Of a stretch of DNA of 7,042 nucleotides, positions 1-6,067 are shown piece after piece. A program made the position numbers and the translations under genes. The notes beneath the pieces are model-generated. The model worked only from the letters and a program-made list of their open reading frames with translations. It did not search any database and was not told where the DNA came from. Source of the DNA: Methanobrevibacter sp. (GTDB lineage: Archaea > Methanobacteriota > Methanobacteria > Methanobacteriales > Methanobacteriaceae); NCBI GenBank assembly GCA_031289975.1, contig JAITOM010000302.1:1-7042 (forward strand). Direction: 5' to 3'. Positions within the stretch are counted from its first letter, which is position 1. The number at the start of each line of letters is the position of its first letter.

Positions 1-411
1 AATTATTATTTTGATGAAGTTCACGTTCATGATGAAGTTATAAACTCAATTTTAGATTATTCAAGAAATTCAGATCCAAATGAATTCATGTCACTTTTTG
101 ATGGAGAAATTAATAATAAAATCTTAACAATTACTGGATTAATATTTTTACCTGTTGAATCATCATATGACGGAGCTATAATGAACACTGGTATGTTGCC
201 AGTCACAATAAAAAATTGGGGTTCCATTCATAGTCATCCAGGATTAAGCGCTTTACCATCCAATACAGATCTAGAAACTTTTGCAAAAATAGGAATATTT
301 CACATGATAATATGTCAACCTTATAGGATTGAGGATATTAAGGCTTACAATAAATATGGAGATAGTATAGGTTATAAAATTATTAAAACTCCTTTAGATG
401 AGTTATATTAA
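1..411 (+). CDS. JAMM/MPN (Mov34/PAD-1) family metalloprotease, 5'-truncated by the window edge
   Basis: This is the C-terminal 136 residues of a small JAMM-domain protein. The frame is open from base 1, and the first ATG (base 88) is not the true start: the 29 codons before it include the sequence PNEF at visible residues 26-29, where Glu28 fits the catalytic Glu of the JAMM motif. The rest of the motif is HSHP with His77 and His79, then Ser87 and Asp90, giving the exact HxH-x7-S-xx-D spacing of a zinc-binding, catalytically competent JAMM site. Family members are isopeptidases; archaeal stand-alone versions such as HvJAMM1 remove ubiquitin-like SAMP modifiers, and others have unknown substrates. 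No membrane segment or extra domain is visible, so it is probably a single-domain cytosolic protein. Its neighbour is convergent and apparently unrelated. The family call is strong; the substrate is unknown. Confidence 0.85.
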   Translation, partial: NYYFDEVHVHDEVINSILDYSRNSDPNEFMSLFDGEINNKILTITGLIFLPVESSYDGAIMNTGMLPVTIKNWGSIHSHPGLSALPSNTDLETFAKIGIFHMIICQPYRIEDIKAYNKYGDSIGYKIIKTPLDELY

Positions 412-479
412 AAAAATTATTAAAATAATAAATAACAAGCTATGATTTCTTGCCTTGATAGCAATGATATTTATAAATA
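410..479. terminator. Convergent intergenic gap with probable U-rich terminator for the ABC operon
   Basis: This short gap separates the JAMM gene from the end of the ABC operon. On the minus strand, after the ABC stop codon, it becomes T-rich toward 433-410 and ends in a run of seven T (plus-strand A at 410-416), which fits archaeal U-tract termination. A weak 5-bp stem (GCTAT 439-443 with ATAGC 458-462) and a perfect 14-bp AT palindrome (467-480, touching the ABC stop) are also present. No comparable T-run follows the JAMM gene on the plus strand, so its terminator is unclear. Confidence 0.35.
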
Positions 480-2246
480 TTATAATTCAAATCCTTCAAA
501 TTGACTTTGATAAAGCTTAGAATAATGACCTTCACTTTTAATCAATTCATTATGACTACCTTGTTCAACAATTTTACCTTTATCCATGACAATAATTTTA
601 TCAGCATTACGAATAGTACTTAAACGATGAGCAATCACAAAACTAGTACACTTTGAATGTAATGCCCTCATTGCTTTTTGAATTAAAATCTCTGTGCGAG
701 TATCTACTGATGAAGTTGCTTCATCTAAAATTAAAATATCTGGATTAGATAGGAACAAGCGAGCAATTGTTATTAGTTGCTTTTCTCCAACTGATATAGA
801 ACTATTATCATCATTTAAAACTGTTTTATAACCTTCTGGTAAGTAAGATACAAAATTATCAACATAAGCAGATTTAGTAGATTCCATGAACTCTTTATGG
901 GAAATTTTTTTGCCTTCTTGAAGACCATATTTAATATTTTCTTCAATTGTACCATTGAATAACCAAGTATCTTGTAATACCATACCAATACTGAGACGTG
1001 AAGTTGCTCTACTCATTTCACTAATATTTTTGCCATCTAAAGAAATTAAGCCTTTATTAACCTCATAAAAACGCATTATTAAATTGACTAAAGTTGTTTT
1101 ACCAGCACCAGTACTACCAACAATAGCAACAGTTTGACCTGGATTAGCAACTAAATTCATGTTCTTAATTAACTTGATATTTAGATCATAACTAAAACTT
1201 ACATCCTTAAATTCAATTAATCCCTCTGTTGATTCTTTAGTTTGTGGTAAATAACTATCAGATATTTCTTCTTCACTATCTAACAAATCAAAAACACGTT
1301 CAGCCGAAGCAAATGCAGATTGGAGAAGATTTATTATCTCTGCTATATCAGCTAAAGGTTGACTAAACTGATGAACATATTGAATAAATGCCTGAACTTG
1401 TCCAAGTGTCATTTGTCCACTAAGAATTTGTAACCCACCAATTAATGCTACAATAACATAGTTCAAATTAGTAACAAAATCAGTAACGGGAATAATTATT
1501 TGTGAAATGAATTCAGCTTTAAAACTATCATTATAAAGTTTTTGATTTTCTTGGTTGAAATTATCTTTAAATTTTTCTTCTTGACCATAAACTTTAATTA
1601 AAGTTTGACCAACAACAGTTTCTTCAACTTTACTATTAATAATACCAATAGATTTCCGTTGCTTTTTAAAATATGGTCCAGATACTTTCATAATAATAAT
1701 GAAGATTATAATAAAGAGTAGAATAGTAGTTAGTGTAATCAATGCCAATTGCCATGATAAGACAAACATCATAAAAACAACACCCACAATCATCAAAATA
1801 AAATATATTAAATCAGTCATAGTTTGACTAAAAATCTCTGTAATATTGTCAATATCATTAGTAACACGACTTAAAATATCTCCACGACTATTTTGATCAA
1901 AATAAATAAGTGGTAACTTCCAAATCTTCTCTTCAATCTGTTGTCGTAAATCATGAGAAGCATTAGAAACAATATGTATTGATATCCAACCAGCCCCCCA
2001 GTGTGTGAAGTATTCTCCAAGATAAATAAAAAAAACAGTTATTAACAGTGGAAAAAATAAATCAAATCTTATAGCATGATTTTTAACACCATCCCAAACT
2101 ATATCAGTAATTTGTCCTAAAACAATGGGACCTAATGCGGCTAATATTGCTGAAAATAATAGTAACAATATCATTGCAAGTAAATGTAGATTTTTTTTAA
2201 AAAATAGCTTAAGGAGACGAGTAATCATCATAATCTTTCCATTCAT
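480..2246 (-). CDS. Heterodimeric ABC exporter, catalytic-site half-transporter (TMD-NBD)
   Basis: This is a 588-residue half-transporter of usual length for type IV (MsbA/LmrD-like) exporters. Residues about 17-305 hold six membrane helices (roughly 17-44, 64-83, 141-163, 165-187, 248-272, 280-304), with a coupling-helix region around SRVTND (126-131). The nucleotide-binding domain follows: A-loop Tyr353, Walker A GSTGAGKT (377-384), Q-loop Gln425, Walker B ILILDE with Asp508 and catalytic Glu509, D-loop SSVD (512-515) and H-loop His540. All ATPase residues are therefore intact, but the signature reads ISVGE (484-488) instead of LSGGQ. Such an altered signature is expected in the subunit that lends it to the partner's degenerate site. 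The start at 2246 has a GAGG ribosome site (2254-2257) at 7-nt spacing and overlaps the preceding stop by one base. Met6 and Met7 are weaker alternative starts. Substrate unknown; drug, lipid or peptide export is the usual role. Confidence 0.93.
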   Translation of the reverse strand: MNGKIMMITRLLKLFFKKNLHLLAMILLLLFSAILAALGPIVLGQITDIVWDGVKNHAIRFDLFFPLLITVFFIYLGEYFTHWGAGWISIHIVSNASHDLRQQIEEKIWKLPLIYFDQNSRGDILSRVTNDIDNITEIFSQTMTDLIYFILMIVGVVFMMFVLSWQLALITLTTILLFIIIFIIIMKVSGPYFKKQRKSIGIINSKVEETVVGQTLIKVYGQEEKFKDNFNQENQKLYNDSFKAEFISQIIIPVTDFVTNLNYVIVALIGGLQILSGQMTLGQVQAFIQYVHQFSQPLADIAEIINLLQSAFASAERVFDLLDSEEEISDSYLPQTKESTEGLIEFKDVSFSYDLNIKLIKNMNLVANPGQTVAIVGSTGAGKTTLVNLIMRFYEVNKGLISLDGKNISEMSRATSRLSIGMVLQDTWLFNGTIEENIKYGLQEGKKISHKEFMESTKSAYVDNFVSYLPEGYKTVLNDDNSSISVGEKQLITIARLFLSNPDILILDEATSSVDTRTEILIQKAMRALHSKCTSFVIAHRLSTIRNADKIIVMDKGKIVEQGSHNELIKSEGHYSKLYQSQFEGFEL

Positions 2247-2258
2247 TACAAATCCTCT
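2244..2258 (-). promoter_or_regulatory. TAATG stop/start overlap with internal ribosome binding site
   Basis: On the minus strand the first ABC gene ends TAA and the second starts ATG, sharing base 2246. An AGAGGA-like Shine-Dalgarno sequence (2253-2258) lies inside the last codons of the first gene. This arrangement indicates translational coupling and equal production of the two subunits. Confidence 0.75.
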
Positions 2259-3985
2259 TCTATATTTAATTGTGAATTGACAATTTCTTTATATATTCTA
2301 CATTTTTCAAATAATTCATCATGTTTACCTGAACCAATAATTTTTCCATTATCCATCACCAATATTTTATCAGCATTACGAATTGTTGAAATCCTTTGAT
2401 CAACAATAATGATAGTGGAATCTTTAATATTTTGAGCTAATGCCTTACGTAAATTCACATCAGTCGTATAATCAAGGGCTGAAAATGAATCATCAAATAT
2501 TAAGACTTTAGAGTCACGAAGCAATGCTCTTGCAATTGTTATTCTTTGTCTTTGACCACCACTAAAATTACTACCTCCTTGCACTACTTCAGATTCTAAT
2601 CCATCCTTTAAATTATTTATAAAATTGTTAACTTGAGCAATCTTTAAAACTTTCCATAATTCTTCATCACTTGCATCAGACTTACTTAAACGTAAATTAT
2701 CTGCAATTGTACCACTAAATAGGAATGATTTTTGAGGTATTATGCTTATATAACTATTTAAATCATCAATAGACATTTTTCTAATATTAATTCCATCAAA
2801 TGAGACAATACCCTCAGTAACATCATATAAACGAGGTATTAATTGCAATAAAGTTGATTTACCACTACCTGTAGAACCAATAATAGCAGTAGTTTCTCCA
2901 GGTTGAGCCGTGAAGTTAATTTGTTTTAAAATAGGCTCAACATTTTCATTAATAGGAAGATAACTAAAATCAACACCTTTAAATTCAATCAAACCTTTAG
3001 GATTTTTTATTACAACAGGATTTTTAGGTGAGTAAATTGTTGTTTTAGCATTTAATACTTCTAAAATACGTTTAGCAGAAACTTCTCCTCGTGTTAGTAC
3101 TCCAAAAAATGTAGCGGCCATTAAAATAGCTGTCATAATATATGACATATATATAATGAATGCAGTAATTCCCCCTATTTGCATATCTCCTTGATAGACT
3201 AAAATACCTCCGTACCACATAATTCCTAAAATTGACAAATTAGCAATGAACATAAATGTTGGAAAAATTATTGCCAATAAACGTCCAGTAGCAATATTTA
3301 GATCATATAAATCCAAATTTACTTTACTGAACCTTTTACGTTCAGTTGATTCCTTAACAAAAGCTTTAACTACTTTTACACCAGTGATTTGATCTCTTAA
3401 AATTTCAGTGATTCTATCAATTTGTTTTTGTAAGGATTCAAAAAGAGGATTAATTTTACGGTTGAAAATTATTGATATTAGAATAATTATTGGAAATGAT
3501 GCTATTACAACAACTGATAATTTTATATTTTCCAAAAGTGCCATAGTAATTCCACCAACAAACATTATTGGAATATTAACAATAATTGTTAATATAAGTG
3601 ATAAGACTAATGTAAATTGCTGAATATCATTGGTTGCTCTTGTAATTAAAGTAGATACACCAAATTTATTCGATTCTTGAACTGAAAAATCTTGAATTCG
3701 AGAATATAAATCCATTCGAACATCCCTTTCAATTGCTAAAGATACTTTAGTACCAAAAAATTTGGCTAAAGTTGAAAATATAATTTGTCCAATTACAATT
3801 ATCATCATCAACCAACTATGATTCCAAATATAATCAATATTACCAGTTATAACACCATTATCAATAATTTCAGCATTTAAAGTAGGCAGATATAGCAAAA
3901 TACTGGCCTGTAATACTTGAAATATTATTACTCCAATAAATGAAAGCATATAAGGTTTTAAGTAAGACTTCAAAATCTTCAACAT
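2246..3985 (-). CDS. Heterodimeric ABC exporter, degenerate-site half-transporter (TMD-NBD, LmrC/TM287-like)
   Basis: This is the first gene of the exporter operon: 579 residues with six predicted membrane helices (roughly 12-35, 56-76, 124-150, 154-174, 236-258, 270-293) and a C-terminal nucleotide-binding domain. Walker A GSTGSGKST (370-378), A-loop Tyr342, Q-loop Gln418 and a canonical FSGGQ signature (474-478) are present. The residue after the Walker B aspartate (Asp498) is Asp499 rather than the catalytic Glu, and the H-loop His is replaced by Gln530 (VDQRIST). These are the hallmark changes of the non-hydrolysing subunit in heterodimers such as LmrCD, TM287/288 and TmrAB. The ATG at 3985 is preceded by GGAG (3995-3998) at 9-nt spacing, supporting this start. 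It is translationally coupled to the partner by TAATG. It probably forms the inner-membrane heterodimer with that partner; cargo cannot be read from sequence. Confidence 0.93.
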   Translation of the reverse strand: MLKILKSYLKPYMLSFIGVIIFQVLQASILLYLPTLNAEIIDNGVITGNIDYIWNHSWLMMIIVIGQIIFSTLAKFFGTKVSLAIERDVRMDLYSRIQDFSVQESNKFGVSTLITRATNDIQQFTLVLSLILTIIVNIPIMFVGGITMALLENIKLSVVVIASFPIIILISIIFNRKINPLFESLQKQIDRITEILRDQITGVKVVKAFVKESTERKRFSKVNLDLYDLNIATGRLLAIIFPTFMFIANLSILGIMWYGGILVYQGDMQIGGITAFIIYMSYIMTAILMAATFFGVLTRGEVSAKRILEVLNAKTTIYSPKNPVVIKNPKGLIEFKGVDFSYLPINENVEPILKQINFTAQPGETTAIIGSTGSGKSTLLQLIPRLYDVTEGIVSFDGINIRKMSIDDLNSYISIIPQKSFLFSGTIADNLRLSKSDASDEELWKVLKIAQVNNFINNLKDGLESEVVQGGSNFSGGQRQRITIARALLRDSKVLIFDDSFSALDYTTDVNLRKALAQNIKDSTIIIVDQRISTIRNADKILVMDNGKIIGSGKHDELFEKCRIYKEIVNSQLNIEEDL

Positions 3986-4130
3986 TTAATTTAACTCCAA
4001 CAACAGAATATTCAAATTTATCAATCTCAAAGAACAAATAAAGACATTTATTTTGATAAAACTTTCTTTAAGGAGAATTTATAGGGTAATAATAATTTGT
4101 ACATTTATTTATATTTATTGATACTGTAAA
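3986..4130 (-). promoter_or_regulatory. Leader and candidate promoter of the ABC exporter operon
   Basis: The ribosome site GGAG lies at 3995-3998. On the minus strand the best archaeal TATA-like stretch is AAATATAAATAAAT at about 4104-4117, which would leave a leader of roughly 90-100 nt; a second weaker possibility is CCTATAAATT near 4077-4086. A 10-base direct repeat ACATTTATTT (plus strand, 4044-4053 and 4101-4110) flanks the presumed start region and could be an operator, but such words are common in this AT-rich sequence. No regulator gene is in the window. Confidence 0.3.
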
Positions 4131-4404
4131 TTTAGCATGTTTTTTTTACAATCGAAAAATTAAGAAAATGGGCTAAATCAATGTTATATACATGTTCGAA
4201 ATTTTTCTGGTTAAAAATCAGATTTCAGATCTCGAAAACAATGCTCTTTTTACAGGCCTATTTATTCATAATTCCTATTAAAATCATTAATTAAATTATT
4301 AATGTATATGGTATAAATTTTTTCTACCTAAAAACCAAATTCTAAATTCTAAATTTTCATCCTCTTTTTAAAGTGCATATAAATTAATATTATAAATAAA
4401 TAAT
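4131..4404. other. AT-rich non-coding spacer
   Basis: No reading frame, RNA gene or clear repeat family is visible here. It contains a short perfect inverted repeat, CATTAAT/ATTAATG (4285-4291 and 4298-4304), and a doubled ATTCTAA word near 4340-4355. A GTTCGAA word near 4194 resembles a tRNA T-loop but has no matching stem, so it is not a tRNA. It most likely holds upstream sequence of the ABC promoter and decayed DNA. Confidence 0.5.
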
Positions 4405-4430
4405 AGAGAGTGTCAAAAAGATGGCTCCTG
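4405..4430 (+). repeat. Left terminal inverted repeat of the 625-bp element
   Basis: Pairs with 5004-5029 at 22 of 26 positions; the outer nine bases (AGAGAGTGT) and the inner GCTCCTG are identical. The immediate left flank carries the duplicated target AAATAAT. Confidence 0.75.
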
Positions 4431-4592
4431 GAATTTTTGGGGATATCTCAAAATCATCTAATAAGACTTTATTCCCAATTTTTACTCATTATATGGTATG
4501 TAGTCAAAAAATAATATTAATATTGTTGGGAACCATAAAGTAAACTTAGAAAATTAAATTATTATCAAAATTAACATGATTGATAGTATAGC

Positions 4593-4639
4593 ATTTTGTA
4601 AAATTATTTTCTTTTATTTATATATTAATTTTACAAAAT
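4593..4639. repeat. Perfect 14-bp inverted repeat inside the 625-bp element
   Basis: ATTTTGTAAAATTA at 4593-4606 is exactly complementary to TAATTTTACAAAAT at 4626-4639, with a 19-base loop. Transcribed, it would form a stable-for-AT hairpin. It may be a structural part of the element or the closing point of a smaller nested insertion; the sequence does not decide. Confidence 0.5.
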
Positions 4640-4839
4640 CCAATTAAATATTTGCAATCAAAAATGATTTTTATTTCTTTAAATTAAATTTAAAAGACAA
4701 ATATTAACGTTTGAAAAAATAATTTGCAAAATTTTTTTTTTTTGAATATATTGATGTAAAAAATATTTTTAATTAATCATTTATTTTAAATATCTTATTT
4801 TTAAGAATTTCAAATTAATATTAAATTAATTTCTTAAAC

Positions 4840-4888
4840 AATAATTTATATTTTTTTATTTTTAAGAATAATAATTTATATTTTTTTA
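4840..4888. repeat. 19-bp exact direct repeat, 30-bp period
   Basis: AATAATTTATATTTTTTTA occurs at 4840-4858 and again at 4870-4888, inside the 625-bp element. It is low-complexity AT sequence, so replication slippage is the simplest origin. Confidence 0.6.
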
Positions 4889-5003
4889 ATTAAAAATTTA
4901 ATAATTATATATCATTTTTAAAAACCTCATTACTTACAAACATTATTTCATACACTATAATAAAATACCTTAATTATACAGAACACTATATCCATTTTTT
5001 AGT

Positions 5004-5029
5004 CAGGAGCTAACATTTTTACACTCTCT
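5004..5029 (-). repeat. Right terminal inverted repeat of the 625-bp element
   Basis: Inverted partner of 4405-4430; mismatches fall at positions 10, 15, 17 and 19 counted from the outer end. It is followed directly by AAATAAT, matching the left flank. Confidence 0.75.
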
Positions 5030-5420
5030 AAATAATTAAATATCCATATTAAAATTAAAGAAAAACTTTCTTTTTCTAACTATAGTGCGAAACTTAAATT
5101 TTGGCAAAATCATTGTTTGCAATTTCCTTTAAATTTAATTTTTTTAATTAAATTTCTTATTCTTAAGAAATAATTAGAATAAAACATTTAAATTTTAAAT
5201 TAATCAAAATATAAAAAATAATTTTAAAAATTAAAATATTTTAGTAAAATTAAAAAAATTTTGAAAATGCCAAAAATTTGGTTTTTGACTATATGTAAAC
5301 TCTATGATTTTCGTCATTGATAAAATTAAAAAATTATTTTGTAAAACACCATATAAATTGATTTTTCTTTGAAGTATTAAATGAATGACTTAATATTTGT
5401 TTATATCAATTAAATAAATC
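5030..5420. other. AT-rich non-coding spacer between the two mobile elements
   Basis: No gene is visible. The only structure worth noting is a perfect 8-bp stem with a 4-base loop (ATTTCTTA 5152-5159, TAAGAAAT 5164-5171) and a small CCAAA/TTTGG inverted repeat near 5270-5281. The sequence is dominated by A and T homopolymer stretches, so chance palindromes are expected. Confidence 0.5.
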
Positions 5421-5602
5421 GGGGCTGTGAAAAATTCAACTGATAAATTATTATTTTTAATGTTTTACTCGAATGGACGATAAAGTAAAGTCTTTTTTAG
5501 TACCAGATTGACATATAAAGTTATTAAAATGCTTTAAAAATGGAGTATTATAAATACTGAATAAAGTATTATATTTTCATCAGTTGAATTCTTCACAGCC
5601 CC
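5421..5602. mobile_element. 182-bp MITE-like element with near-identical 24-bp inverted ends
   Basis: The left end (5421-5444, GGGGCTGTGA... to ...TTCAACTGAT) and the right end (5579-5602, read on the other strand) agree at 23 of 24 bases. The element is far too short for a transposase and has no reading frame of note, so it would have to be moved by an autonomous relative elsewhere in the genome. Near-identity of the ends suggests relatively recent activity or selection on them. No convincing target duplication is seen: the left flank reads AATAAATC and the right flank AATATTTT. The end sequence is unrelated to that of the 625-bp element. GGGGCTG-type ends occur in several IS families; the family is not assigned. 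Confidence 0.7.
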
Positions 5603-5614
5603 AATATTTTGAGG

Positions 5615-5717
5615 ACTTTATAAGATCAATGCAATGTTAAAAAAGGACTTTTACTTATATACATTTGAAAATAAAAAGTTGGAAAAATAATTTATCACTT
5701 GGATTTTTCACAGCCTC
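5615..5717 (-). mobile_element. Inverted, diverged partial copy of the same MITE family
   Basis: Read on the minus strand from 5717, this segment aligns to the left arm of the 182-bp element (5421-5521) almost without gaps for about 100 bases. The outer 30 bases match at 27 positions, including identical TGATAAATTA at 21-30. After a weaker middle part, similarity returns at the poly-T and TATAAAGT words. It therefore looks like the end of a second copy in opposite orientation, lacking its far end. Together with 5421-5521 it forms a large imperfect palindrome with a 93-base centre. Confidence 0.6.
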
Positions 5718-6067
5718 ATTTTTTTATTGCTTATATTTCACATACTCTTTTTTTTAGGAAATACTAAATTTTAGTTAAGAGTACGAATTATGATATAATT
5801 CTTGTTTTATAAAATAATATGTGCAACTTTTTTATTTGTCTAATAATGATTAAAAACTTAATATTATAATGATCTTATTTTTTATAATAATGAATAATTA
5901 GGACAATATAATTATTTTAAAGAGAATATAATGTATATTAAATTATTATAGCTATTTTAAAGAAAAAAACAATAACAATTGTTTCCCATCCCCTTTGAAA
6001 TAAAATTAACAATACTATAACAAACTTAGATATAACAAAGCAAAATCAAATTTTTAACATTTTAATC
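5718..6067. other. AT-rich non-coding region downstream of the NRPS gene
   Basis: No gene is visible; the longest frames are a few codons. It contains two neighbouring inverted repeats, TACTCTT/AAGAGTA (5743-5749 and 5777-5783) and GAATTAT/ATAATTC (5785-5791 and 5795-5801). A short C-rich patch (5984-5994) stands out from its AT-rich surroundings. The part nearest the NRPS stop probably contains that gene's 3' untranslated region. Confidence 0.5.
5960..5987 (-). terminator. Candidate terminator of the NRPS gene
   Basis: About 85 bases beyond the NRPS stop, the minus strand reads AAACAA-TTGTTA-TTGTTT (5984-5967), a 6-bp stem that can extend by G-U wobbles. Its 3' arm runs into the T-tract (plus-strand A at 5963-5969). 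A U-tract alone can terminate archaeal transcription; the hairpin resembles a bacterial intrinsic terminator. The stem is AT-rich and weak. Confidence 0.35.

Larger units (their letters stand above)
4405..5029. mobile_element. ~625-bp non-autonomous (MITE-like) element with 26-bp terminal inverted repeats
   Basis: The left end (4405-4430) begins AGAGAGTGT and ends GGCTCCTG; the reverse complement of the right end (5004-5029) begins AGAGAGTGT and ends AGCTCCTG. The ends match at 22 of 26 positions, and a further GGATAT match follows at identical spacing inside both. The element is flanked by AAATAAT on both sides (4398-4404 and 5030-5036); shifting the boundary by one base gives an 8-bp (TAAATAAT) or 9-bp (one mismatch) duplication. 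No transposase is encoded: the interior is very AT-rich with only a 40-residue frame. This fits a MITE or a decayed insertion sequence. End sequence and 8-9-bp duplication suit families such as IS256 or ISM1-like, but the family cannot be assigned by eye. Confidence 0.7.

Noticed and set aside
88..90. ATG as the start of the JAMM gene
   Set aside because: In-frame upstream codons are open and supply the expected catalytic Glu of the JAMM motif.
3408..3623. 71-codon plus-strand frame
   Set aside because: It lies antisense inside the first ABC gene, in a membrane-helix region, and has no recognisable domain; it is a shadow frame.
4190..4260. tRNA-like GTTCGAA word
   Set aside because: No acceptor, D-arm or anticodon stem can be paired around it.
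4421..4543. 40-residue plus-strand frame starting MAPGIFG at the inner edge of the left terminal repeat
   Set aside because: It has no ribosome site, no recognisable domain, and begins inside a transposon end. It could be a transposase remnant but nothing in it shows that.
4732..4743. T12 homopolymer run
   Set aside because: It could terminate transcription, but there is no gene just upstream on the plus strand and such runs are expected in this composition.
4405..5717. CRISPR-like or regularly spaced repeat array
   Set aside because: The repeats are inverted pairs at irregular distances with AT-rich interiors, which fits transposon ends rather than an array.
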